Assembly: GCA_964576115.1 (NCBI GenBank)
Contig: CAZNUA010000020.1
Span: 1 to 63,425, forward strand
Direction: 5' to 3'
Length of the DNA: 63,425 nucleotides
Source of the DNA: CAYSYY01 sp964576115 [NCBI: uncultured Gemmatimonadota bacterium]
Lineage (GTDB): Bacteria > Blakebacterota > Blakebacteria > Blakebacterales
The notes below the pieces were generated by a model that had not been told where the DNA came from, searched no databases, and saw only the letters and a program-made list of their open reading frames with translations. The position numbers were made by a program, and so were the translations under genes. Shown here one piece after another: positions 1 to 8,653 of this stretch (positions are counted from its first letter, which is position 1; each line of letters starts with the position of its first letter).

Positions 1-55
1 CTACCCGCTGGCCGACGGCGTCCTGGCTGCCCCTATCTGCACGCTCTGGGCCTGA
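1..55 (+). CDS. 3' end of an unidentified gene (partial)
   Basis: An open frame enters from the left edge and stops with TGA at 53-55. The last residues read YPLADGVLAAPICTLWA. This is too short to identify, and the frame could be fortuitous. The following 80 bases up to the tRNA show no recognised signal. Confidence 0.25.
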   Translation, partial: YPLADGVLAAPICTLWA

Positions 56-135
56 TATAGGTAGGGCACACTATCCCGCGCCCTGATCCGCATCATGCGG
101 ATGATCCATGTGAAGGGATGGAACCCCAGGATTGC

Positions 136-223
136 TGGCGGAGGGGGAGGGATTCGAACCCCCGGTAGCCGAAGCTACAACGGTTTTCGAGACCGCCCCT
201 TTCAACCACTCAGGCACCCCTCC
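136..223 (-). tRNA. tRNA-Ser (anticodon CGA)
   Basis: On the minus strand the sequence folds as a class II tRNA. The acceptor strand GGAGGGG (223 downward) pairs with CCCCTCC, followed by discriminator G and an encoded CCA at 138-136. The anticodon loop CTCGAAA gives anticodon CGA, reading the serine codon UCG. There is a long variable arm and a TTCGAAT T-loop. The 3' CCA is genomically encoded. A recombinase remnant ends 8 bp upstream of its 5' end, so this tRNA may have been a past integration site. Confidence 0.95.
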
Positions 224-230
224 GCGAAAC

Positions 231-353
231 TCAGATATCAGCCAATGAGGTCTCGCTAAGGTGCGCATACCGTTGCGTCGTCGTCAACTCCTTATGCCCG
301 AGTATCGCCGCCGTCTGTGGCAGCGACGCCCCGGCCATGACGAGCCAGCTAGT
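231..353 (-). pseudogene. C-terminal remnant of a tyrosine recombinase (phage-type integrase)
   Basis: The minus strand encodes about 40 residues that match the end of the tyrosine recombinase catalytic domain: SWLVMAGASLPQTAAILGHK followed by ELTTTQRYAHLSETSLADI and a TGA at 233-231. The LGHK histidine and the RYAH tyrosine (the DNA-attacking nucleophile) are the conserved C-terminal catalytic residues of the family. Nothing homologous continues upstream. The reading frame breaks where the palindromic repeat at 349-378 begins, so the N-terminal part including the first catalytic Arg is missing. It lies just upstream of tRNA-Ser and in the same direction. It is interpreted as a fossil of an integrated element. 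The homology call is from motif recognition only. Confidence 0.72.
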
Positions 354-378
354 GTCATGTCACGTGACAGGGCACTAG
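349..378. repeat. Palindromic interspersed repeat, copy 1
   Basis: This 30-bp element starts and ends with CTAG. It has outer arms CTAGTG and CACTAG around an inner perfect palindrome GTCACGTGAC. A second copy lies at 16084-16108 in the opposite orientation, identical at 24 of 25 aligned bases. Copy 1 sits exactly where the integrase remnant stops being recognisable. Function is unknown; it could be a small mobile palindrome, an intergenic REP-like element or a protein-binding site. Confidence 0.6.
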
Positions 379-439
379 GGCAAGCATGACGAAGGGTACT
401 TGCATACCCGCCCCCGGACTTTCCTGGAAGGGAGCAGAT

Positions 440-3181
440 CTACTCCTCAGTCATCACCTCAATCGGTGATATCTTCATGACTCGCTTCGCGGGAACGTAC
501 GCAGCGCCGAGGCACACCAGCATCAATAGACCAAGAACACCGAGATAGATCGTCGGATCTGAAATCTCGACGCCGAACAGGAAGTGTTTGATCAGCTTTG
601 TTGCCCAGGAAGCGACCGCCAGACCCACAGCGGCTCCAATCGCGGCACTCAACATGCTGTCGCTCAGGACAAGGCGGATCAGCCCCCGCGCTCCCGCTCC
701 CAGAGCCATGCGAATTCCCATTTCTTTGGTCCGAGCCGCAACGCTCCGGACCGTAATGCCGAAAATGCCAACTGCGGACAACAGCGTTGCGAGTGCTGCG
801 AACGTCAACATGAGCACCGTACGGAACCGGTCGTCGGATTCGGAATCCCTCACCAATGCCGGGAGTGTTGTCGGGTTACCGATCCAGATGGTGGGATCGA
901 CCTGTCGGATCGCTTCTCTCAGCGAACGTAGTACCGTCGCAGGCTCGCCGACCGTCTGCACGACAAGCGTCAGCTTTTGATCAGGTTCACGAGGATACTG
1001 CGTCGCCGGGAAGTAGAATGTGGGTTCCGCCTCCGAACCCAGCGCCTGTTTCCTCACGTCACCTACAACACCAACGATAGTCACCGGTTCGCCTTGCGCA
1101 TTCCAGTATGTTGCCGTTGCTCCGAGGGGCGACTCGCCGTGCCAGTACAACTCGGCCAGACCTTCGCTGATAAGCATGACCCGCGGGCTCCCCGGTCCGT
1201 CCGACGCGGTGAACAAGCGGCCGCTCTTGAGCGGAATTTCCATCACTTCATGGTAGGTCGGCAGTACGTGGCGGATATAATGAGTCGCGCCGACAGTTTG
1301 ACCGCCGATGTCGAGGCGTATTGTACTGGTCCAGGTTCCGCCACCGAACGGTACATAATCGGCACTCGTAACCGCCTGAACGCCGTCAACGCTCTCTGCA
1401 GCCGTCATAACTTCACCGAACATGCGTTCTGTCCAGCGCGACACCGATTCGGTGTCGTCTGGTCGGGGAGCGCTTTCTTGAGGAAACAAAACCTCAACGC
1501 TCGCCAATCTGTTCGCGCTGAAACCGGGATCTACGGTGAGAAGTTCGAGCATACTTCGTGCAAACAGTCCGCCCGCCAGCAATAACACGAAGGTCAGTGC
1601 CACCTGAATGGAGACCACACCATTCTGAATTCTCCGACCGCCCCGACCGGGACTCTGCCCACGTAACCTGAGCGCTTTGCCGAAAGAGCGGCCTCCCAGA
1701 GCAGATATCGGGGCAAGACTAAACAAAAGGCCGGTTGTGATGCCTGCGGCAGTGGTGAAGAGCAACACTCGTACACTCAGTGTCACCTCCTCCAGACGCG
1801 GTAATGGCGGAGCCACCGACAAGAGTGCCTCTTTGACCAACCAGGCCAGCAGCAAGCCCAATGCCGCCCCCGTCAGTCCCAGCAGTACATTCTCGGTGAG
1901 CAGTTGGCGGACAACCCGTCCTCGTCCCGCACCGAGAGCGTAGCGAACCGTGACCTCATGGCACCTGTTCGTGGCCTCCCCGACCAGAAGCCCGGCTATG
2001 TTCACGCATGCGATTATCAGGAGAATCCCCGCCGCTCCAAGAAGCAGAAGCAGCGGCGTTGTGAATCCCTTCGTCACGAAGTCTTTCCTGGATTCCACCC
2101 GGGCCAACTGATTCTCCGGACCGCGCGTCAGCAACCCCTGGATTTGGGTTCTCGCCTGGTCGACGCTGATTCCGGGAGCGAGCCGGGCCAACAGCTCGTA
2201 GTCATTCGAATTGTGGGAATCCTGCCGTAAGGGTAACCACACACCGCGAAGGCCGGCGTCCACTTCGCCACCTTTCTGATGGGTGCGGATCAGGTCGCTG
2301 CTGATGCGAAGATCCGCCGGCAATACCCCAACGACGTCGTACGGGATCCCGCCGAGCAGAAGCGTTTCGCCAAGTACGTGCGGATCTCTGCCAAAGCGTC
2401 GACTCCACATCTCGTAGCTCAGGAGTACAACGGGCGAACCCTCCTGTTCCGCAATCGGCGGCACCTCTTCGGGCATGAAGGTGCGACCCAGTACGGGTTG
2501 AACGCCGAGCAGATCAAACAGATTCGCGCTGGCCCTGCCCACGGAGAGCCGCTCAGGTTCCCCCTGGCCTGTGAACATGAGGTCGACACTCGTGAAGGCG
2601 GCGACGTCACTCAACGTCGTCGCGTGTGTTTTTACGTTCTGGTAATCGACCCACGGGAAAGCAATGTGGTCCCAGACATAGTCCAGACCTTCCACGCCGC
2701 GCCAGTTGGGCCAGGCTTTCCACACACTGACGAGTCTTTCGGGATCCCTGTACGGCAAGTCACGTATCAACACAGCATCGACGATGCTGAAGATTGCGGT
2801 CGTGCCGCCGATGCCCAATCCAAGCGTGAGAACGGCAATGACCGTAAAGAGGCGTCGCTTGCACAGCATTCTCAGGCCATACTGCAGATCCTGAATGATG
2901 AATCCAGCCGATTGCCTGACCCGTTCAGTGATTGAGGGGCGAGGTTCCCGGAATCCTTGTGGCAGTGCTGCAGGCTTCCGCCAGAGGTACCGGCGTGCTA
3001 TCAGATACACACGACCCCAGTACCACATCGCGGGTGGGATGCGGCTGCCGGTTTCCAGGTACTCCTGGTACTCCTCCCGCATATCACCAACAATGCTCTC
3101 CCCCACGATTCCCGATGGCAGCAACCACCTGAGCAGCCGCTCCGGTAATCTCGGCGGCCTGGTAGAGGTCGCGTCATTCAT
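440..3181 (-). CDS. ADOP-family FtsX/MacB-like permease
   Basis: This is a 913-residue membrane protein of the duplicated orphan permease (ADOP) type, built as two MacB periplasmic core plus FtsX permease units in one chain. After a cytosolic N-terminal prefix (about residues 1-75) comes a first TM segment near RRLFTVIAVLTLGLGIG. Further landmarks are the FtsX triple-TM block near LLLLLGAAGILLIIACVNIAG, a second core, and a C-terminal block ending in PAKRVMKISPIEVMTEE. The ATG at 3181 is chosen because it overlaps the padR stop by 8 bp, which suggests translational coupling. An in-frame start 33 bp upstream would lie deep inside padR. No partner ATPase is nearby, as usual for ADOPs. The substrate is unknown. 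Confidence 0.9.
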   Translation of the reverse strand: MNDATSTRPPRLPERLLRWLLPSGIVGESIVGDMREEYQEYLETGSRIPPAMWYWGRVYLIARRYLWRKPAALPQGFREPRPSITERVRQSAGFIIQDLQYGLRMLCKRRLFTVIAVLTLGLGIGGTTAIFSIVDAVLIRDLPYRDPERLVSVWKAWPNWRGVEGLDYVWDHIAFPWVDYQNVKTHATTLSDVAAFTSVDLMFTGQGEPERLSVGRASANLFDLLGVQPVLGRTFMPEEVPPIAEQEGSPVVLLSYEMWSRRFGRDPHVLGETLLLGGIPYDVVGVLPADLRISSDLIRTHQKGGEVDAGLRGVWLPLRQDSHNSNDYELLARLAPGISVDQARTQIQGLLTRGPENQLARVESRKDFVTKGFTTPLLLLLGAAGILLIIACVNIAGLLVGEATNRCHEVTVRYALGAGRGRVVRQLLTENVLLGLTGAALGLLLAWLVKEALLSVAPPLPRLEEVTLSVRVLLFTTAAGITTGLLFSLAPISALGGRSFGKALRLRGQSPGRGGRRIQNGVVSIQVALTFVLLLAGGLFARSMLELLTVDPGFSANRLASVEVLFPQESAPRPDDTESVSRWTERMFGEVMTAAESVDGVQAVTSADYVPFGGGTWTSTIRLDIGGQTVGATHYIRHVLPTYHEVMEIPLKSGRLFTASDGPGSPRVMLISEGLAELYWHGESPLGATATYWNAQGEPVTIVGVVGDVRKQALGSEAEPTFYFPATQYPREPDQKLTLVVQTVGEPATVLRSLREAIRQVDPTIWIGNPTTLPALVRDSESDDRFRTVLMLTFAALATLLSAVGIFGITVRSVAARTKEMGIRMALGAGARGLIRLVLSDSMLSAAIGAAVGLAVASWATKLIKHFLFGVEISDPTIYLGVLGLLMLVCLGAAYVPAKRVMKISPIEVMTEE

Positions 3182-3515
3182 TCGGCGCGCTCCCGAGCAC
3201 GGGCTCCAGACCATCCCAGAGCTTGAAGAACGTGGCGCGCGCAGCCTGCAGTGCTTGCACCCCTGCTGTTGTGACGTGGAACAGGCGGCGTCGATGCCCT
3301 CCCCGCCCCGGGATCGGTGCTTCTGTTTCCCACTTCACCAGACCCTTCGTCTCCAACCGGTCGAGCGTCTTGTACAGCGCCCCCCGGTCAACTTTACGGC
3401 CTGCTCTCTGGTCAAGTTCCCTGATGACTGAAAGCGCAAAGGCCTCTTCACCGGCCTGCAGTATGGCCAGAAGGACCATTTGCTCAAATTCGCCGAGAAA
3501 TTTCGATTGCGGCAT
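3174..3515 (-). CDS. PadR-family transcriptional regulator
   Basis: This 113-residue protein has the PadR winged-helix pattern: LGEFEQMVLLAILQAGEEAF at the N-terminus, then LYKTLDRLETKGLVKWE (recognition helix and wing) and RRRLFHVTTAGVQAL. A GTGAGG Shine-Dalgarno precedes the ATG. It is first in an operon with the ADOP permease. A perfect 9-bp inverted repeat lies 18 bp upstream of its start (3533-3562), consistent with autoregulation as in other PadR proteins. The effector is unknown. Confidence 0.92.
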   Translation of the reverse strand: MPQSKFLGEFEQMVLLAILQAGEEAFALSVIRELDQRAGRKVDRGALYKTLDRLETKGLVKWETEAPIPGRGGHRRRLFHVTTAGVQALQAARATFFKLWDGLEPVLGSAPNE

Positions 3516-3532
3516 TATTCAACCTCACTGAG

Positions 3533-3562
3533 TACAATGTCTACATCGATGAGGACATTGTA
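3533..3562. promoter_or_regulatory. Candidate PadR operator (9-bp inverted repeat)
   Basis: TACAATGTC at 3533-3541 and its exact complement GACATTGTA at 3554-3562 are separated by 12 bp. The site lies directly upstream of the padR start at 3515. PadR proteins typically bind dyads near their own promoters. The role is inferred from position. Confidence 0.6.
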
Positions 3563-3692
3563 AGCATCGATATTGCGAGTGTCAAGTTTGGGTATGATAT
3601 GCCCAACCTGAATTCAGGTGTGCTCCGTCATCCAGGCACCCGGGAAGGCATCCTGTCCAATCACACGTGAGTAACTCGTGGATAGACCAATC

Positions 3693-4904
3693 TCACACTC
3701 CTGAACCATTCAATACTGCCGGGATGATATAGGTGGCCATCAGTTGGGCGGGAGAGCGGAAGGCCGGATCGTCATAGGCTCCCCCGGTGAACACAGCCAC
3801 GAGGTCCAGGTCGGGCACGACGATGATCTGCTGTTCTCCCCACCCGGCCGCGAAATACGTCTCAATCGGACCATCGGGTGTCATGTAGGTGAGCATCCAC
3901 CATCCGTAACCGTAGCCATCCGCCCAGCCGTACGAGAACGAGGACCGGGAGCTGACCGACTCTGCAACCCACGAATTCGAGAGCAGCTGTTCATCTCCCC
4001 ACCGGCCCTCCCTGAGAAAGAGCTCTCCGATCCTGGCCATATCGCGGGGCGTGAGCCAGAGCCCGCCTGAGGCGAAAACCACCTCGGAATTGAGCCGGGA
4101 CCAGTAGTACTCGCTGATACCGAGCGGTTCGAAGAGCCACTCTTCGGTGAAACTGTCGAGCTCCTGTCCGGTCACGAGTTCGACGACCTTCCCGAGGACA
4201 TTGGTACAGCCGCTGTTGTAGTGAAAGAGAGTTCCCGCGGGAGCTTCCATGGTCTTGTCAAAGATGTATCGTATCGGATCAGAATTATGGAATAACTGGT
4301 ACACGTCGTTGGCGGGATTGTCATAGTACACCGTGTGTTCATCCCACGGCAGGCCGGAGCGCATGGTGATCATATGCTCGAGCGTAATTTCTTCCCGGCC
4401 ATCGGTCGCCAGGTCAGAGAGTCCCGGGAAGAATGAGAGAACGGGAGTCTGCAGATCCAGGAGCCCCCGATCACACGCCAGACCGACCGCGATGGCCGTC
4501 ACGCTTTTGGTAACCGATGCCTGATAGTGCAGGGTTTCACGCGTGAACTCGGTGGGTTCGTAGCTTCCCGGGCTGAGCCACCTCTCTCCAGCGAAGTACT
4601 CTTCGAATACCAGCACGCCGTTCCGAACCAGCAGGATGGCATGGATCCGGTGGTTCTGATTCGCCTGAATCCGGTCCATCATCTGTATGAGCGGGACTGA
4701 ATCCACTCCCACGCTGATAAGGGAGCCGGTAGGCCAGTCACCAGCGATCTGATCAGGCAGGGAGTACTGATATCCGGTCGCGACCGGCGGCACCTGGTAT
4801 CCGACATCGTCGAGAGCGGTGTTGCACCCCGTGACCAGGTTGATCACTAGCAGAAGAGGAAAAGAAAGATTCATCGGTGCACGCATCTTTCGTTTGATAT
4901 TCAT
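3693..4904 (-). CDS. Serine hydrolase, beta-lactamase class C / 6-aminohexanoate hydrolase-like lipoprotein
   Basis: This 403-residue protein belongs to the serine beta-lactamase-like fold (Pfam Beta-lactamase; class C, esterase EstB and DD-peptidase relatives). The catalytic SxxK motif is S130-V-T-K133 and the second motif is Y229-N230-S231. The N-terminus carries a signal with lipobox VTGC, predicting a lipidated Cys27, so the enzyme probably acts at the periplasmic face of a membrane. Length suits an esterase or amide hydrolase, and there is no positive reason to call it a resistance enzyme. It is monocistronic; the upstream spacer holds a GATAC-AG-GTATC dyad. Confidence 0.87.
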   Translation of the reverse strand: MNIKRKMRAPMNLSFPLLLVINLVTGCNTALDDVGYQVPPVATGYQYSLPDQIAGDWPTGSLISVGVDSVPLIQMMDRIQANQNHRIHAILLVRNGVLVFEEYFAGERWLSPGSYEPTEFTRETLHYQASVTKSVTAIAVGLACDRGLLDLQTPVLSFFPGLSDLATDGREEITLEHMITMRSGLPWDEHTVYYDNPANDVYQLFHNSDPIRYIFDKTMEAPAGTLFHYNSGCTNVLGKVVELVTGQELDSFTEEWLFEPLGISEYYWSRLNSEVVFASGGLWLTPRDMARIGELFLREGRWGDEQLLSNSWVAESVSSRSSFSYGWADGYGYGWWMLTYMTPDGPIETYFAAGWGEQQIIVVPDLDLVAVFTGGAYDDPAFRSPAQLMATYIIPAVLNGSGV

Positions 4905-4993
4905 AGTACCTCTTTTTACATCTCAGATCCCTGATGATCTGTACATCAGCCCAGCAGGGTGTGAGACTCGCATTACCTTCATTAGATATTAAC

Positions 4994-5005
4994 GATACAG
5001 GTATC
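4994..5005. promoter_or_regulatory. Small dyad upstream of the serine hydrolase
   Basis: GATAC and GTATC are inverted around a 2-bp centre in an AT-rich stretch (about 4985-5025). The stretch is locally unlike the GC-rich genes and probably contains the promoters of the hydrolase (minus) and of the small ORF (plus). The operator role is speculative. Confidence 0.3.
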
Positions 5006-5055
5006 AATACTATATATAAGAAAAGGGGACCAAGAAACCACCGGTCATCTCGCTG

Positions 5056-5262
5056 GTGCATACCATCCTGCGTGACACCGCTGAACCGATGGATGTCGCC
5101 GCCATGATGAAGGTCCTGAAGGAATGCAGAATCGAGAATATCAAGGAAGCAACAGTTCGCACGGCCTTGGTCCGATTGGCAGAACAACCGGGTGTCAGGC
5201 GGGTTGAACGTGGCATTTATCAGATCGAAGAGAATCAATTCGAAGAGAATCAATCCCCATAA
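5056..5262 (+). CDS. Small hypothetical protein, winged-helix-like
   Basis: This is a 68-residue frame from a GTG. Its composition resembles a helical DNA-binding module: helices around MDVAAMMKVLKEC and KEATVRTALVRLAEQ, then a hairpin-like VRRVERGIYQI. The open frame extends upstream to 5020 (reading PPVISLVHTIL) without an ATG, so the true start is unclear. It may be a truncated gene. The C-terminus repeats the unit EENQ-FEENQ. I do not recognise a specific family. Confidence 0.45.
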   Translation: MHTILRDTAEPMDVAAMMKVLKECRIENIKEATVRTALVRLAEQPGVRRVERGIYQIEENQFEENQSP

Positions 5263-5402
5263 ACGTGACCGCACCGGGGAGTGAACCGGGTGGCACGGGT
5301 GACGTTACAGCCGGGAACTGTCTCTTTACAGAGATCATAAAGACCGGGGCAGGTCGAGGTAACCCGTCTCGAGACCATAGAGAGGATTTCTCAGGCAACT
5401 TA

Positions 5403-5425
5403 TACACCTAAACTACGTAGGTGTA
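5403..5425. promoter_or_regulatory. Candidate PadR operator
   Basis: TACACCTA (5403-5410) and TAGGTGTA (5418-5425) form a perfect 8-bp inverted repeat with a 7-bp centre. The site is 71 bp upstream of the padR start at 5497, in a 200-bp spacer where a promoter is expected. Confidence 0.58.
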
Positions 5426-5496
5426 AACTGTGTAGGGTTGTATCACCTGCTCTATGTCATGACTGACGGTTCAGATCGATGAGAAAGGGAGATGTT

Positions 5497-5829
5497 ATGG
5501 GACGGAGCAGACTCTATGTCGGCACCTTGGAGCTGATGGTGCTCCAGACCCTGAAGTGGGGGCCTATGCACGGTTACGCGGTCGGGCAGTGGATCGCCGA
5601 GCAGAGCGGCGGCACGCTGGACGTGGAAGAAGGGGCTCTTTACCCGGCTTTGCACCGGCTCGAGAACCGGGGGCTGGTCGAATCGGAATGGGGTACGACC
5701 GAGAGCAATCGCCAGGCCAAGTTTTACCGGCTCACCCGCAAGGGCAGCCGGCACCTGGACACCGAAGCCGCCCGCTGGCACGAACACGCCCGCGCGGTGA
5801 GCGCCGTGCTGGCCAGCTCTCGGGAGTAG
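5497..5829 (+). CDS. PadR-family transcriptional regulator
   Basis: This 110-residue PadR-like protein contains YVGTLELMVLQTLKWGPMHG, then GALYPALHRLENRGLVESEW and KFYRLTRKGSRHL, the usual winged-helix elements. The ATG at 5497 is preferred over the one at 5479 because an AAAGGGAG Shine-Dalgarno sits 5 bases before it. It heads a tandem ADOP operon; the next start is 3 bp after its stop. A TACACCTA dyad upstream probably serves autoregulation. Confidence 0.92.
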   Translation: MGRSRLYVGTLELMVLQTLKWGPMHGYAVGQWIAEQSGGTLDVEEGALYPALHRLENRGLVESEWGTTESNRQAKFYRLTRKGSRHLDTEAARWHEHARAVSAVLASSRE

Positions 5830-5832
5830 ACC

Positions 5833-8586
5833 ATGGCCCGCCTGCCCCGATTCAGACGCCGTTTCCGATCGAGCGACTTCAACCCGGCTCCCGAGCGGGA
5901 TGTCGCCGACGAACTCTCGTTTCACCTGACACAGAAGATCGAGGATCTCATGGCCGAAGGTCTTTCACGAGATGAGGCCGAAAGGCAGGCCCGCGCATCC
6001 TTTGGCGATCATCAACAGATTGAAGAGGAATGCACCGGCTATACCCGCACCCGAACCCGCCGATGGATCGTGCAGACGATATTCCGAGATTTCACCCGTG
6101 ACATCCGGCTGGCTCTGCGGGGCCTGCGCCGGGTGCCCGGTTTCACCCTGGCTGCGGTGCTCATCCTGGCTCTGGGTCTGGGAGCGAATATCACCACCTT
6201 CTCGGCCCTCAAAATCGCCGTTCTCACTCCCCCACCTTTTCCCGAGGCCGAACGGCTGGTGAATGTGGACCTGACCCGGGCCGCCGAGGGCGGGTCGCGC
6301 ACCTCCCGCTGGGCCTACCCCTATCTGCAGACCTTCGTCGACTGGCCCGACCGCCTCATCGATCCCGTGGCGGGTTACCGGCAGCGCACGGCCACCCTGA
6401 CCGGTTTCGGTCCGGCCAGCCAGTTGTCGATCGAGATCGTTTCGCCCGACTACTTCCGGGTCGTCGGGCAGCCCCTGGTTCTGGGACGCGGCTTTGTTCC
6501 CGAAGAAGCCGATCCGGCACAACCGCACCGGACCGTCGTCGTATCTACTGCCTTCTGGCACGGCAGGATGGGAAGCGATCCCGATGCCTGCGGACGGGAG
6601 ATCACCCTGAACGGAGATGGCTACCGGGTTGTCGGCGTAGCTCCAACAGGATTCACCGGTTTTTCGGGTGAGGCGACACTGTGGCTGCCCCTGGGTGCGT
6701 ATGCCGAGTTCCAGCCGGGCGTACTGGAACAATCCTACAATCACGTCACCTGGGTGGTGGGACGCCTGCGTCCCGGCGCCACGCTGGCGGCGGCCGAGGC
6801 CCAGATGGAGGTCGTCGGTCAGGCTATCGCCACCGAGTGGCCGCGCGACGATTTCTACGGGGCGGGCGTGCGTTCATTTTCAGAGGCCTGGCAGAATCCC
6901 GAAGCCCGGACCGCTGCAGTCATTCTGGCTCTGGCCTCCGGACTGGTCTTGCTCGTGGCCTGTGCCAACCTGGCCGGTCTGCTGTATACCCGGGCCCGCA
7001 AACAGGTCCACGAAGGGGCGATCAGGCGCGCTCTCGGAGCCTCCCGGTGGCACCTCATCCGGCTGCAGCTGACAGAGAGCGGCGTCATCGCCCTGTTCGG
7101 CGGTCTGGCTGGACTTGGTCTGTCTGTGTGGGGCATGCATCTGCTGGCTGCGGCCTGGCCGGATCACTTCCTGCAGGGAGCCAACTCGGGCCTGCAGGTC
7201 ATCAATACCGATCATCTGGCGCTCGATGCCGGGGTGATCGGATTCGCCCTGCTCCTCTCCCTGGGTTCCGCCTTGCTGGTCGGTCTCATCCCGGCCCTGC
7301 GCCAGTCTTCTATCCGGTTGACCGACCGCCTCAAAGAGGGTGCCGGTGCGACCAGACACCGCCGCGGCCGCCTCGGGATCAATCCCCAGGCGGCCCTTGT
7401 GGGCGGGCAGATCGCCCTGGCCCTGCTGCTTTTAGTGGGAGTCGGTCTGATGGGCCTGACGGTCGGTCGCCTGCTGGGTGTGGATGAAGGCTTTCGGACC
7501 GAGCGGCTGCTCTGCTTCGATCTCTCGGCCCCGCAGAGCCTCCCTCGCATGGATCCGACCGACGAAGCCACCTGGCGCGCGCATATCACCCTGTCCTCTC
7601 AGTTCGATGACCGTGTCCAGCAACGCCTATCGGCCCGGCCCGAGATCGAGGACATCACCTTCGCCTCCGCCTCGGTCCTGTGGGGGTTCAACGCCGTTCT
7701 CGGCGTGTATGTCCCCGACGATCCCTCCGATCCACCACGGCAGGCGAGCATCGGCATCGTGCCGGTGGCCGACAATTACTTCGAATTGATGGACATCCCC
7801 GTTCTCAACGGTCGTGGTTTCATGCCTTCCGACGGGCTCAACGGAACCTGTGTTGCGGTTCTGAATCAAGCCGCCGCCGACCTGCTCTTCCCCGAGCAGG
7901 ATCCCGTCGGCCGGAGGATAGCCTCCGGATTCTCTTTGCCCGGCCGGGAAACGGCCGAAGTCGTCGGGGTGGTGGGAGATGTCATGTACACCTCGCCCAC
8001 CCAGGACCGCTGGCCGGTCGCCTACTACTCTCTGCGCGAGCGCCGCTTCGGCTCCTTCGCGGTCGTGCGGACCACGGGCGATCCCCGCCGGCACGTCCAC
8101 CTGATTCAGGAAGAGCTGTTCACCCTGGATCCCACCGTGGCCATGAGCAATATCGCCACGCTTGATGAACTCATGACCCGCTCGGTGGGGGACCGCGGTT
8201 TGATCTTCTGGCTGCTCCTCATCTTTTCCTCTGTCACGGTTCTCCTGGCAGCCATCGGCACCTGGGGGGTGGTGGCCTATGCGGTCACCGACCGGCAGCG
8301 GGAACTGGGCCTGCGGATCGCCCTGGGCGCGCAGGGCGGACGAGTTCTGGCCAGGGTTCTGCGTCAGAGTCTTCTCGCTGCCCTGACGGGGTTGTTCATC
8401 GGTCTGCTCGGCGCCTGGGCGGGCAGTCGCGTGCTCGAGGCTTTCCTCTGGAATACGAGTGCCCACGACCCGCGGATCTTCCTCGGTGCCGGAGGGCTCC
8501 TGCTGGTCGTGGTGCTGCTGGCCAGCTACCTGCCTGCCCGGCGGGTGTTGCGCATCGACCCGGTCAAAGCCCTGCGGGCGGAGTAG
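5833..8586 (+). CDS. ADOP-family FtsX/MacB-like permease
   Basis: This 917-residue duplicated permease has the N-terminal prefix seen in many ADOPs (PAPERDVADELSFHLTQKIE, then GLSRDEAERQARASFGD). Two MacB-core/FtsX units follow. Membrane blocks occur near GFTLAAVLILALGLGANI, ILALASGLVLLVACANLAGL and LLLIFSSVTVLLAAIGTWG, and the chain ends ARRVLRIDPVKALRAE. It starts 3 bp after padR, so the two are co-transcribed. The first 65 residues are closely similar to those of the next gene, indicating tandem duplication. Substrate unknown; no ATPase is adjacent. Confidence 0.92.
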   Translation: MARLPRFRRRFRSSDFNPAPERDVADELSFHLTQKIEDLMAEGLSRDEAERQARASFGDHQQIEEECTGYTRTRTRRWIVQTIFRDFTRDIRLALRGLRRVPGFTLAAVLILALGLGANITTFSALKIAVLTPPPFPEAERLVNVDLTRAAEGGSRTSRWAYPYLQTFVDWPDRLIDPVAGYRQRTATLTGFGPASQLSIEIVSPDYFRVVGQPLVLGRGFVPEEADPAQPHRTVVVSTAFWHGRMGSDPDACGREITLNGDGYRVVGVAPTGFTGFSGEATLWLPLGAYAEFQPGVLEQSYNHVTWVVGRLRPGATLAAAEAQMEVVGQAIATEWPRDDFYGAGVRSFSEAWQNPEARTAAVILALASGLVLLVACANLAGLLYTRARKQVHEGAIRRALGASRWHLIRLQLTESGVIALFGGLAGLGLSVWGMHLLAAAWPDHFLQGANSGLQVINTDHLALDAGVIGFALLLSLGSALLVGLIPALRQSSIRLTDRLKEGAGATRHRRGRLGINPQAALVGGQIALALLLLVGVGLMGLTVGRLLGVDEGFRTERLLCFDLSAPQSLPRMDPTDEATWRAHITLSSQFDDRVQQRLSARPEIEDITFASASVLWGFNAVLGVYVPDDPSDPPRQASIGIVPVADNYFELMDIPVLNGRGFMPSDGLNGTCVAVLNQAAADLLFPEQDPVGRRIASGFSLPGRETAEVVGVVGDVMYTSPTQDRWPVAYYSLRERRFGSFAVVRTTGDPRRHVHLIQEELFTLDPTVAMSNIATLDELMTRSVGDRGLIFWLLLIFSSVTVLLAAIGTWGVVAYAVTDRQRELGLRIALGAQGGRVLARVLRQSLLAALTGLFIGLLGAWAGSRVLEAFLWNTSAHDPRIFLGAGGLLLVVVLLASYLPARRVLRIDPVKALRAE

Positions 8587-8653
8587 AGCACGTGGGTATC
8601 GGAACCAAACCGAACTGCGTCGAGATTATCGGCGAGCCCGAAGGAGTCGCATA

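Noticed and set aside
71-268. Small open frame across the tRNA-Ser region
   Set aside because: It overlaps a well-formed tRNA on the same strand.
3693-4904. Class C beta-lactamase resistance gene
   Set aside because: The fold and motifs fit, but the lipobox and wide family of esterases and amide hydrolases make a resistance role unsupported.
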